A stretch of DNA of 64,000 nucleotides from JAICNG01 sp035249985 (GTDB lineage: Bacteria > Gemmatimonadota > Gemmatimonadetes > Gemmatimonadales > Gemmatimonadaceae). Shown piece after piece: positions 34,435 through 42,769 of this stretch (the first letter of the stretch is position 1; every line of letters begins with the position of its first letter). The DNA lies in assembly GCA_035249985.1 (NCBI GenBank), contig DATFFP010000028.1:62001-126000 (forward strand), written 5' to 3'. The notes beneath the pieces are model-generated. The model searched no databases and was not told the DNA's origin. It worked only from the letters and a program-made list of their open reading frames with translations. A program made the position numbers and the translations under genes.

Positions 34435-34803
34435 ATGCACCCCTTCATCGAAACCCAAAAAGAGTTCATCCGCGCCGATATCCCTCCTTTCCGTCCCGGC
34501 GACACGGTGCGTGTCAACGTGCGAGTCAGGGAAGGTGAGAAGGAACGCCTTCAGGCGTTCGAAGGCGTGTGCATCGCTCGTCGCGGCAGCGGCGTCAGCG
34601 AGACGTTCACCGTTCGCAAAGTCTCGAATGGCGTCGGCGTCGAGCGCATCTTCCCCGTGCACAGCCCCATGATCGGCGACATCGCAGTGGTGCGCCGCGG
34701 ACAGGTCCGTCGCGCGAAGCTGTACTATCTGCGCGAGCTGAGCGGTAAGGCGACCCGCATTCGCGCGAAGAAGTCGCGTACGCAGGACTCCACCGAGGAG
34801 TAA
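34435..34803 (+). CDS. rplS: Ribosomal protein bL19
   Basis: A 122-residue large-subunit protein. It has the bL19 core FRPGDTVRVNVRVREGEKERLQ, FEGVCIARRGSGVSETFTVRK and HSPMIGDIAVVRRGQVRRAKLYYLR. The bases before the ATG (34350-34434) lie downstream of a divergent gene, so it probably has its own promoter, unlike in most bacteria where it follows trmD. Confidence 0.96.
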   Translation: MHPFIETQKEFIRADIPPFRPGDTVRVNVRVREGEKERLQAFEGVCIARRGSGVSETFTVRKVSNGVGVERIFPVHSPMIGDIAVVRRGQVRRAKLYYLRELSGKATRIRAKKSRTQDSTEE

Positions 34804-34806
34804 CCG

Positions 34807-35592
34807 GTGAAGGGCGGTCGCCGCGAGCCTCGGTACGCTCGCTGGAGCGGAATCGAACGCGAGCTACGCCGGTCGGGCGTACTGCTGATCGCCGGTGTCG
34901 ATGAAGTCGGACGGGGCTCCCTCGCGGGCCCCGTCGTCGCATCCGCTGTCATCATGCCACCGGGCGTCCCCGCGCTCCGCGGGGTGGATGATTCGAAGCG
35001 GCTCACCCGCAAGGAGCGCGAGAAGCTCTGCGTGCGCATCCGAGAGCGCGCACTCGCGCTGGGCGTAGGAGCGGCCTCCGTTCGAGAGATCGACACTCTC
35101 AACATCTTCCACGCGAGCGTGCTCGCGATGCGCCGGGCGCTCTCGAGACTCGCTCTGCGCCCCGATCACGTGCTCGTGGACGGTCGCCGCCTCAAGACGC
35201 TCGGCGTCGATCACACGGCCGTCATCGATGGGGATGCCAAGTGCTTCAACGTTGCCTGTGCGTCGATCGTCGCGAAGGTCATCCGCGATCGCCTCATGGC
35301 ACGCCTGGCGACGCGCTATCCCGACTTTGCCTGGGCGTCGAACTGCGGCTATGGGACAGCTGACCACGTGCACGGACTCACGCGTCGCGGACCAACGGTC
35401 CACCATCGCCGACTCTTCGTCGCCGCGGTGGAAGCGCGCCTTCGCGCGGGAGCGTCTCTCGAGGATGCCGGAGAAATCGTCATTCCGGGCGTCGTGGCGG
35501 AATCCACATTTGCCCCCACCCACGTGTCCGTAGAATCTGTCGAATGTGGGCCCGCGGATGCTGCGAGTCCCCAAATATCCCGCGTCCAGTGA
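34807..35592 (+). CDS. rnhB: Ribonuclease HII
   Basis: Removes RNA from RNA-DNA hybrids and single ribonucleotides from DNA. It has GVDEVGRGSLAGPVVASAV with the catalytic Asp-Glu pair, DDSKRLT and CASIVAKVIRDRLM. The 261-residue length includes about 50 extra C-terminal residues compared with most RNase HII. The GTG start follows the rplS stop by three bases. Confidence 0.93.
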   Translation: MKGGRREPRYARWSGIERELRRSGVLLIAGVDEVGRGSLAGPVVASAVIMPPGVPALRGVDDSKRLTRKEREKLCVRIRERALALGVGAASVREIDTLNIFHASVLAMRRALSRLALRPDHVLVDGRRLKTLGVDHTAVIDGDAKCFNVACASIVAKVIRDRLMARLATRYPDFAWASNCGYGTADHVHGLTRRGPTVHHRRLFVAAVEARLRAGASLEDAGEIVIPGVVAESTFAPTHVSVESVECGPADAASPQISRVQ

Positions 35593-35705
35593 GGCGCGTG
35601 GCCCGATTCTGACTGTCAATTCAACGTCTTCCCGAGGGCGCCGAGTGCGCTGCGAACATGCGCGTTTGTGATTCACATCACATTGATTCACAACAACTTA
35701 CGCGA

Positions 35706-35733
35706 CTTGCGGGCACGCTTCTCGCTCTATAAT
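35706..35733 (+). promoter_or_regulatory. Predicted housekeeping promoter of the OmpA-family lipoprotein gene
   Basis: A perfect TATAAT lies at 35728-35733, and CTTGCG at 35706-35711 is a -35 candidate 16 bases before it. The gene begins 45 bases downstream. The surrounding AT-rich stretch stands out in this GC-rich window. Confidence 0.6.
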
Positions 35734-35777
35734 TTGAGCGTTGTAAGATTAGCGAGATCCCCCACCCCGGAGAGTTT

Positions 35778-36419
35778 ATGAAGAACCTGAGAAGTTTCGC
35801 GGTGATGGCGCTGTCGGTTCCGTTGTTTGCCGCCTGCGTTTCGAATGGAAAGTTCAACCGGGAGATCGCGGAGCAGGATGCCGCGAATGAGACCGAGCGG
35901 ACGGCCCGCATGAGCGCCGACGAGGCGATTCAGGCGGATGTGCAGACGCTGCGGACGGACGTCAACAATCTCCGCACCGAGCTCCAGAATCTCCGCACCG
36001 AGTTCGGCGCGAAGATCACGGCGATGGAAGAGGGCCTCAAGTTCGCGTTCCCGGTGAACTTCGCGTTTGACGACGCGACCGTTCGTCCCGAGGACGTTCC
36101 GGCGCTCGATCGCTTCGCCAAGGTCGTTCAGAACTACTACCAGGGCTCGAAGATCACCGTCGAGGGCTTCGCGGATCCCGCGGGCACCGCGACCTACAAC
36201 CGCGCCCTGTCGATGCGTCGCGCCGAGTCGGTTCGTGCGCACCTGACGACGGCCGGCCTGAGCCCCGAGCTGATCGACGCGATCGGCTACGGCGAGACCC
36301 GTCAGGTTGTCGTTGGTGCCGAGCGTGATGATCCGGGCGCCGAGAAGAACCGTCGTGTTGTGTTCGTCGTGGAAAGCCGCGGCGAGCCGACGATGGCCGA
36401 AGCGAACACTCTTCAGTAA
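35778..36419 (+). CDS. OmpA-family peptidoglycan-associated lipoprotein
   Basis: A 213-residue outer-membrane lipoprotein (LSVPLFAAC lipobox). After a helical, probably coiled-coil segment of heptad-like repeats (residues 35-85, TLRTDVNNLRTELQNLRTEF) comes the OmpA C-terminal domain with FAFDDATVRPEDVPALDRF, VEGFADPAGTATYNRALSMRRAESVRAHL and DDPGAEKNRRVVFVV that binds meso-diaminopimelate peptidoglycan. The coiled coil before the OmpA domain resembles Braun-type spacing. It has its own strong promoter and terminator, so it is probably highly expressed. Confidence 0.92.
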   Translation: MKNLRSFAVMALSVPLFAACVSNGKFNREIAEQDAANETERTARMSADEAIQADVQTLRTDVNNLRTELQNLRTEFGAKITAMEEGLKFAFPVNFAFDDATVRPEDVPALDRFAKVVQNYYQGSKITVEGFADPAGTATYNRALSMRRAESVRAHLTTAGLSPELIDAIGYGETRQVVVGAERDDPGAEKNRRVVFVVESRGEPTMAEANTLQ

Positions 36420-36442
36420 CTCCGGTAGTGGGATCATCGCGA

Positions 36443-36472
36443 CGGGGGGCCCTTTGGGCTCCCCGTTTTTTT
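36443..36472 (+). terminator. Rho-independent terminator of the OmpA-family gene
   Basis: CGGGGGGCCC and GGGCTCCCCG pair around TTT and are followed by seven T residues. It begins 23 bases after the stop codon. A large palindrome starts at 36474, directly after its T run. Confidence 0.9.
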
Positions 36473-36473
36473 G

Positions 36474-36613
36474 GGAGCTAGTGGTCAGGGGTCAGGGATC
36501 AGGGATGGAAAGGGGCCGCTGCGCTTCGCGCATGCGGCCCTCATCCGATGAGCGCGGCAGCACAGCTGCCGCGCTTTTCCATCCCTGATCCCTGACCCCT
36601 GACCACTAGCTCC
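36474..36613. repeat. Cruciform inverted repeat, copy 1
   Basis: Arms 36474-36511 and 36576-36613 are a perfect 38-bp match with GGTCAGG/GATCAGG words. Inside lie two further hairpins (GGCCGC...GCGGCC and GCGCGGCAGC...GCTGCCGCGC) separated by TCATCCGATGA. It sits between the OmpA terminator and the M20 stop at 36618. The core is homologous, in reverse orientation, to the one at 57021-57151. Confidence 0.92.
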
Positions 36614-36617
36614 TGCT

Positions 36618-38168
36618 TCATCGCCATTCCGTCCCAAGTCGCGCGAACAGCTGCGCATACAGCTCGATCCCTTCGCGGAGGTTCCCGATCCGGAGATTCT
36701 CGTTCGCCGCGTGCTGGTTATTGTCGTGATTGACGATCGGCACGATCACGAGCGGAGCGTTCAGGATCTCGGCGAAGAGGTACATGGGCAGGCTGCCACC
36801 CAGCATCGGGATCGCGACGATCTGTCCATTGGTGGCTGTGCTCACCACACGGCTCACGGCGCGTGAGAGCGGCGCATCCATGTCGGTTCGGATCCCGGGA
36901 TAGCCCTGCTCCCACTGAACGCGAGCCACGCGAGCATGACGAGCACGCTCTTCGAGCGTTGGCTCATGATGGACGATGTGATAGCCCTGACGGCGCACGT
37001 GGGCTTCCACCAGCTCCCGAACGCGCGCCGGGGTCTGGTTGGGTACCAGGCGAAAGTCGATCGAGGCCGTGGCCTGGGTAGGAATCACGTTCGCCGCTCG
37101 ACCGCCCACCGGCCCACCATCGAGGCCGCGCACATTGAGGGCGGGCAGCATGATGCGCTCGAGCAGCGGAACGCTGTCGCCCTCGACGTCGCCTAACGCG
37201 AGCTCCCTCCGGAGGAGCGTGTCGACCGCCGGAGCCCGGGCAATCGCGGCTCGCTCGAGCGTGCCCGCGGCGCGCACCTCGTCGAGAAAACCGGCGATCG
37301 TGATTCGACCTTCCGTGTCACGCATCGAGGCGAGGAGATGGGCGAGCAGCACCGAGGGGTTGGGTGCCCAGTTGCCGTAGTGTCCGCTATGGAGCGCGCG
37401 CGCGGGCCCATAGACGGTGAGGTCCGCTCCCATCACGCCGCGTACCCCGAAGACGATCTGTGGCCGCCTCGATTGATGCACCGGCCCATCGCCGAAGATC
37501 CAGCCGTCGGAGGAGAGCAGCCCAGCGTGCTGGCGCAGCATGGCCGCGAGATGATCCGACCCGGCTTCCTCCTCTCCTTCGAGGAAGAACTTGAGGTTGA
37601 CCGAGAGCGGAATTCGCGCGGCGCGAAGCGCATCGATCGCGGAGAGCATGGCGACGATCGGGGCCTTGTCGTCGCTCGACGACCGAGCATAGAGCCGCGC
37701 GTCATCATCGAGCTCGCCGCCGCGATCGGGAAGGGGAATGATGCGCCCATTCCGCTCGAGCGGGGCATCGCGCAGCGTGGGAGCCCAGGGTGGCGTCGCC
37801 CAGCGTGCGGGATCGACGGGCTGACCGTCGTAATGCGCGTACATCACGATCGTGCGTGTCGCCCCTGGCACGCGGAGCTCGCCGTATACGCCCGGTGGGG
37901 AACCGGGCGTCTCCACCCTGCGCGCGGTGATGCCGCGCCGTGTCAGCATCGCGACGAGCGTGTCAGCGTTCCGACGAATCGACACGCTGTCACTGGCGAG
38001 ATTCGGGATGGCGAGCAGCGCTGACAGCTCGCGCAGAATTGCCGGCTCATTGCGCACCCGCCATTCGCGGACGGCGGTGCGCACGCCATCGACCTGTCGC
38101 GGATTCTGCGCGAGCAGAGGTGACGAGCCAAGGGCGATCAGGACTGACAGTCGGACGATTCGTATCAT
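36618..38168 (-). CDS. M20-family metallopeptidase (dipeptidase-like), secreted
   Basis: A 516-residue enzyme with a Sec signal (MIRIVRLSVLIALGSSPLLAQ). It has the metal site residues in IVMYAHYDGQPVDP, SSDDKAPIVAML and the catalytic Glu region LEGEEEAGSDH, and a dimerisation domain around residues 240-400. Typical of M20 exopeptidases acting on small peptides in the periplasm. The ATG at 38168 begins the signal; a longer open frame upstream is discounted because it overlaps the VOC gene. Confidence 0.88.
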   Translation of the reverse strand: MIRIVRLSVLIALGSSPLLAQNPRQVDGVRTAVREWRVRNEPAILRELSALLAIPNLASDSVSIRRNADTLVAMLTRRGITARRVETPGSPPGVYGELRVPGATRTIVMYAHYDGQPVDPARWATPPWAPTLRDAPLERNGRIIPLPDRGGELDDDARLYARSSSDDKAPIVAMLSAIDALRAARIPLSVNLKFFLEGEEEAGSDHLAAMLRQHAGLLSSDGWIFGDGPVHQSRRPQIVFGVRGVMGADLTVYGPARALHSGHYGNWAPNPSVLLAHLLASMRDTEGRITIAGFLDEVRAAGTLERAAIARAPAVDTLLRRELALGDVEGDSVPLLERIMLPALNVRGLDGGPVGGRAANVIPTQATASIDFRLVPNQTPARVRELVEAHVRRQGYHIVHHEPTLEERARHARVARVQWEQGYPGIRTDMDAPLSRAVSRVVSTATNGQIVAIPMLGGSLPMYLFAEILNAPLVIVPIVNHDNNQHAANENLRIGNLREGIELYAQLFARLGTEWR

Positions 38169-38231
38169 CGGCGGGACAGGGAGACGCGCCGAAAGTCGCG
38201 CGCGTCGCGAGCCTGCGCTAGACTCGACATC

Positions 38232-38657
38232 ATGCCGCCAACCACGATCGCGCGGGTTCTGGAAACCTCGCTCTACGCCGAGGATCTCCAGGCCGCCGAC
38301 CACTTCTATGGAACCGTGCTCGGCCTCGAGCGTATCGCGTTCGTCGAGGGGCGTCACGTCTTCTTCAAGTGCGGCGCAGGCGTCGTACTGATCTTCGACC
38401 CGCGCAGCACGGCCAATCAGCCGACGACGGTGAATGGGGCTCCGGTCCCGCTGCACGGCGCGCGTGGCGCAGGGCATATCGCGCTCGCGGTCCCCGACTC
38501 CGAGCTACCGGGGTGGCGCGCACATTTGCGCACGAACGGGGTCGCGATCGAGAGCGAGGTCACGTGGCCACGCGGTGGGCGATCGCTGTACATGCGCGAT
38601 CCGGCCGGCAACAGCGTGGAGATCGCCTCGCCGACGCTGTGGGGATTCCGGGAGTAG
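38232..38657 (+). CDS. VOC (glyoxalase/bleomycin-resistance fold) family protein
   Basis: A 141-residue protein with two beta-alpha-beta-beta-beta modules: LETSLYAEDLQAADHFYGTVLGLE, and GAGHIALAVPDSELPGWRAHL ending in YMRDPAGNSVEIASPTLWG. The metal ligands His and Glu (HIALAV, VEIASP) are present. Such proteins catalyse dioxygenase, lyase or resistance reactions; substrate unknown. Confidence 0.88.
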   Translation: MPPTTIARVLETSLYAEDLQAADHFYGTVLGLERIAFVEGRHVFFKCGAGVVLIFDPRSTANQPTTVNGAPVPLHGARGAGHIALAVPDSELPGWRAHLRTNGVAIESEVTWPRGGRSLYMRDPAGNSVEIASPTLWGFRE

Positions 38658-38730
38658 GACCTCGGCGCCAGGCGGTTATCTTGGATGCAGGCTCAGAGTC
38701 GACAGAAGCACACGGCAACGAGGAGAAACC

Positions 38731-38976
38731 ATGGCAGTCAGGCGAGTGCGTGAGGTAGGGCGCTTCTCGGCGCGCGCAGCCGATGGCACGGTGTACCGCA
38801 TCATCGAGTACGCCCACATGCAGGACGTGCGGACCAGAACCACTCCAAACGCGCGGGACGTCGAGGGGCTGCATGAGCTGACCACTCACGACGGGATGCG
38901 TGTGAACGTGGTTGGAGAGAACGAGTACGAGATCGTCGACCTCGGCGTGAAACTGACGCGTGTCCATCCGCGCTGA
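38731..38976 (+). CDS. Small conserved hypothetical protein
   Basis: An 81-residue protein with a clear ribosome-binding site (AGGAG eight bases before the ATG at 38731). It has a beta-rich pattern (RFSARAADGTVYRIIEYAHM, MRVNVVGENEYEIVDLGVKL) and no recognised motif. It follows the VOC gene by 73 bases; a tRNA gene follows. Function unknown. Confidence 0.75.
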   Translation: MAVRRVREVGRFSARAADGTVYRIIEYAHMQDVRTRTTPNARDVEGLHELTTHDGMRVNVVGENEYEIVDLGVKLTRVHPR

Positions 38977-39042
38977 CCGCGGTCGGTGGCGCTTCATGCC
39001 GCGCCATCGCGGAATTACTTTCCAGTCTCCCAGGGGCATCGA

Positions 39043-39115
<73 letters not shown>

Positions 39116-39124
39116 CTGGTCAAA

Positions 39125-39206
39125 GGAGGTCGAGGTGGCCGAGGTGATCGAGGTACACGAGGGCCACCCCTCGATCGCCTCGACCTCCTCGGCGGCCTCG
39201 ACCTCC
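39125..39206. repeat. Inverted repeat with GAGGTCGAG word arms
   Basis: Left arm 39125-39153 (29 bases) and right arm 39169-39206 (38 bases) pair with a 9-base difference equal to one GAGGTCGAG unit, present twice on the right and once on the left. It sits between tRNA-Lys and the stop of the DUF5916 gene at 39215. The words match the element at 14081-14172. Confidence 0.85.
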
Positions 39207-39214
39207 TCTGTCGT

Positions 39215-41938
39215 TCAGAGCCCGATCCAGTAATTCACCTTCACCAGCAGCACATTGTCCGGCCGGGCATCGAACAGCGCCGACCGGTCTCGGCTGAACT
39301 GAAAGTCTCCCACTGGATCCTGGGAGCTGCGATTCTGCGTCCACACCAGAAAGACCGTCGAGCCTGGCCGGTACTCCCAGCGCAGCACCGCGTTGCCGCG
39401 CAGGGAGCGGAAGTTGAAATCGGGATTCGAGAAGGTGAGTGCCGGCGTTAGTGGGTTTCGATCCGGGTCGAGAACGTACTCGGTAATGACGTTCGTCTGG
39501 GGATCGCGCTGGACCGTCAGCTGCGTCGCGTCGAACGCGCGCTTCTGGACAGTGCGCGGCGCGACGTACTCCTTGAAGGTCTCATAGTCGCCACTCGAGA
39601 TCAGCGGTTGCGCGAACAGCTCGAGCGTGAGCGTCGGCGTGAAGGTCACGTTCAGGCGGGTGCCGATCTCGAGCTGCCGCTGCACGAGGTCGGAGAACAC
39701 CACGCGCTGATCGTAGAAATGATTCGCCGTGGTGTCGTCGAACGACGCCACGTATTGCGACTTGGTTTTGTAGTAGCTGTACGATGGCTCGAGGCTGAGC
39801 ACGACGTTGGATGCAGGCTTGGCACGGATGGTCGTGTAGAGCGCGTAGGCTCGGCCTCCCTCGGCGGTCCCGCTCATTTCCGGGCCCAGATAGAAGCTCA
39901 CGCGCTTGCGGCTATCCGTGTTGATGTTGAGGACCGTGAACCAGGCTTGCGAGCGCTTCACGACGGGGCCACCACGGGTGAGACGGTCCTCGAACACCTC
40001 GGGCCGGTGGATGTAGAAGGTGCTCAGCCACCAGTAGTTAGGCAGCTGGACCTCGAAGTAATTCTGGAACTGCAGGTCGGTCTGGTCCCCATCGAAGTTG
40101 TACTGCTGCTGCCCGCCGAGGATCCAGTAGGCCTGACGATAATACTTGGTCGGCTTCTGCCACTGCCGGAAGATGTTGGCGTTCATCCACGTGTAGTCCG
40201 CCCGAGTGAGGAACGCGAGATCGTTCACCTCGAACCCGGGACTGCGGACGTTCAGTGAGGTCTCGAACAGCCAGTCGCCCGACTCCTTCGACGCGCGCAT
40301 GTAGCCGCCGAATCCGCGCAGCGACGTCAACGTTGGATCGTACCGGTCGGAAAACGTGCCGTTGCTTCCGTGCTTGCGATCGGGGCGGTCGAAGTACCGC
40401 GCGGACGACTCCTGCAAGGTCTGGATGACGTCCGGCTCGCCCGTCACGCTCGACAGGGCGAAGTTGCTCATGATTCGGTACGTCCGGTTCTTCCACCAGC
40501 GCTCCCAATCCACGCCGACCGCCTCGGCGTGACTCGGCATCGACAGTCTGAGCGAATCGTAGGTGAACCGCCGAATGGTCGACGTGGCTATCGCGCCGAG
40601 GAACCCGCGGCCACCGGTGAAATTCCTTCGCACGCGTCCGACGAAGTAGTTCGTGAGCGGTTCGACCTCGCGCTCGACGCCTGGGCGGCCATCATCGAAC
40701 GCGATGTCCGCATCCTCCGCCTTGGTGACCGCGTCGAGGAATCCAAGCTGGTAGCCGCCGCGGGTACGCCCGGTGATCTTCGCGGCGCCGAGGATCGTCG
40801 CATTCTCCGGTCGATCGAGATACTCGTACCCCTCGGGGGGGGAACCACGCGGCTGCCGACCGATTCGCCGCGAGTAGTACAACGACATGCTCGAGACGTT
40901 GCTGCAGAAGAAGCAGTTGAGCCCACCGAATCCAAACAGCCCGCTTCCTTCCACGAAGAAGGGGCGTTTCTCCGCGAACGACGTCTCGAACGCGCTGAGG
41001 TTGACGACCGCGGGGTCGACCTCCACCTGACCGAAATCAGGATTCACGGTGAGATCGAGCGTGAGGTTCGATGTCAGGAGCGCCTTGAGATCGCCGCCGA
41101 CGCGTGCCGTGTATTCGCTCGCATCACGGAACGGGTTTCCCTGATCCCCGTCGCGAATAGGGACGTACGCCGCACGGGAGACGACGTAGGGAAGGATCTC
41201 GACGCCCCGTGGGCGTTCGCGAATGCGCAGTCCTTCGACATGTCCGAACTCGGGCGGGCCGCCCGTGGCCTTTCGCGCCCACCACGACCACATCGACGAT
41301 TCGTTCAGCCGGTCAACGTAGCGCCAGATCTGCAACCCCCACGTCTGCGCGGTATCGCGCGAGAAGCGAAGCTGCGCGAATGGAATGCGCAGCTCCGCGG
41401 TCCAGCCCAGCGAATCGATGGCCGACACGGCCTCCCAGATGGGGTCCCAGGACGGATCGGCGTTCGAGGCGGCCTGTCCGGCGTCGGTCTTCACACCGGC
41501 GGGGTTGATCTGGAAGACCGTCCGCCCGGTGTGGTCGTGAAAGGTGTCGAAGATGAGCTCGAGATAGTCGCCGTCGGTCTGCTGGTCGCGACGCGTCAGG
41601 TAACTGCGCACGCCACGCGCACCGAGCGAGTCATACATGCGCGCACCGATGTACAGCGCCACGGCATCGTACAGTATCCGCACCTCGGTGCGCTGCGTGG
41701 CCGGCTGGCCCTCGTTAGGCTCGGACTGTCGGAATCCGGTGGCCGGCGTCGAGGCGGCCCAGGCTGATTCATCCAGGCGCCCATCCAGCGTGATGGGGCC
41801 GGCGCGTTCCGCGGCGACCATTCGGGGTCGCGCCGCATGGGCAGTGTCAGCGGTTTGGGCCGCCAGCACGGCGGGGAGGGCGCAGCACATCACGGCGGCG
41901 CGGAGGGAGCAAGTGCTCACTCCTGAAAATCGCGACAT
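39215..41938 (-). CDS. DUF5916 outer-membrane protein with CBM9-like N-terminal domain
   Basis: A 907-residue protein. After a signal peptide (SLRAAVMCCALPAVLAAQ) comes a CBM9-like beta-sandwich (ITLDGRLDESAWAASTPATGF, YDAVALYIGARMYDS). A DUF5916 region with many outer-membrane beta strands follows (FAEKRPFFVEGSGLFGFGG, RIGRQPRG, TPTLTLELFAQPLI), ending in VNYWIGL. Families with this plan are common in Bacteroidota and Gemmatimonadota; substrate unknown. The ATG at 41938 begins the signal. Confidence 0.88.
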   Translation of the reverse strand: MSRFSGVSTCSLRAAVMCCALPAVLAAQTADTAHAARPRMVAAERAGPITLDGRLDESAWAASTPATGFRQSEPNEGQPATQRTEVRILYDAVALYIGARMYDSLGARGVRSYLTRRDQQTDGDYLELIFDTFHDHTGRTVFQINPAGVKTDAGQAASNADPSWDPIWEAVSAIDSLGWTAELRIPFAQLRFSRDTAQTWGLQIWRYVDRLNESSMWSWWARKATGGPPEFGHVEGLRIRERPRGVEILPYVVSRAAYVPIRDGDQGNPFRDASEYTARVGGDLKALLTSNLTLDLTVNPDFGQVEVDPAVVNLSAFETSFAEKRPFFVEGSGLFGFGGLNCFFCSNVSSMSLYYSRRIGRQPRGSPPEGYEYLDRPENATILGAAKITGRTRGGYQLGFLDAVTKAEDADIAFDDGRPGVEREVEPLTNYFVGRVRRNFTGGRGFLGAIATSTIRRFTYDSLRLSMPSHAEAVGVDWERWWKNRTYRIMSNFALSSVTGEPDVIQTLQESSARYFDRPDRKHGSNGTFSDRYDPTLTSLRGFGGYMRASKESGDWLFETSLNVRSPGFEVNDLAFLTRADYTWMNANIFRQWQKPTKYYRQAYWILGGQQQYNFDGDQTDLQFQNYFEVQLPNYWWLSTFYIHRPEVFEDRLTRGGPVVKRSQAWFTVLNINTDSRKRVSFYLGPEMSGTAEGGRAYALYTTIRAKPASNVVLSLEPSYSYYKTKSQYVASFDDTTANHFYDQRVVFSDLVQRQLEIGTRLNVTFTPTLTLELFAQPLISSGDYETFKEYVAPRTVQKRAFDATQLTVQRDPQTNVITEYVLDPDRNPLTPALTFSNPDFNFRSLRGNAVLRWEYRPGSTVFLVWTQNRSSQDPVGDFQFSRDRSALFDARPDNVLLVKVNYWIGL

Positions 41939-42233
41939 GTGAGATGGGTCGGCAGGAGACGGACGCGTTGTCGGGACACCTCTTGGATGCCGCGACACTG
42001 AAAAGAGTTTACCAGACCCTGAAGTGCGAGTGGTTTACAGTTTCCTTACGGCCCTGGCGAGCGTCAGTAATGCACGCCGGCGCGGATCCGAGCGCCTTGC
42101 ACTCGACGGGTCCCCGACGCACCATCGGGATGATTGGGAGGGCTTAACACCCGGCGTTGCCTTCACTTCGTTCGATCGTGTCTCTGAAGGATAGTCCTCC
42201 ACGGGAACACCTATTCGGAGCGGGCCACCGCCT
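41939..42233. other. Divergent intergenic region of about 295 bases
   Basis: The gap between the DUF5916 start and a small plus-strand gene. I see no open frame with a good start, palindrome or RNA fold. It probably holds both promoters; no convincing -35/-10 pair stands out. Confidence 0.4.
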
Positions 42234-42698
42234 ATGTATTCCTCGTCGCAGCCGGGCGCGACCCCCGACCCGCGCATCATCACTCCCGGCGATCTCAAGC
42301 GCGAGCGACTGAAGTTCACGGACTTCAAGTTTCGCCGGACGCCCGGCGGAAAGTGCAGCGCCGAGGTCGAGCTGGAGTGGATCGATGGAATCCGCGTCCG
42401 TGGGACGTCCGCTGGCCAGTCGAGCGCGACCGTTGACCTCCGCGTCGCCGCCGATGCCGCCCTCCGCGCGATCGAGACCTTCTCCGACAATTCGCTCGAA
42501 TTCGAGCTCGTCGGTGTCAAATCTGTGCGGGCGTTCGACGCGACCGTCGTCATCGTGTCGGTGAACGTTCGCAAGGGCGACGGGCCCAAGAAGCTTCTTG
42601 GAGCCTGCCTCGCCGAAGACGATCCCGTTCGCGGCGCGGCCGTGGCTGTACTGAACGCCACGAACCGAGTGCTCGGGAACTTCATCGCAACTCGCTGA
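42234..42698 (+). CDS. Hypothetical protein, alpha/beta two-repeat fold
   Basis: A 154-residue protein with beta strands GKCSAEVELEWIDGIRVRG and ATVVIVSVNVRKGDGPKKLLGA separated by a helix (VAADAALRAIETF), giving a beta-alpha-beta pattern also found in regulatory domains. No catalytic motif and no sequence family that I can name. It is followed by a lytic transglycosylase gene 71 bases on. Confidence 0.65.
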   Translation: MYSSSQPGATPDPRIITPGDLKRERLKFTDFKFRRTPGGKCSAEVELEWIDGIRVRGTSAGQSSATVDLRVAADAALRAIETFSDNSLEFELVGVKSVRAFDATVVIVSVNVRKGDGPKKLLGACLAEDDPVRGAAVAVLNATNRVLGNFIATR

Positions 42699-42769
42699 GC
42701 ACCCGTGGTGCCTGGCTTCACCAGAGTGAACGCAATGCCGATGACCCACTCCTCTCGCGGAGCGCACGC

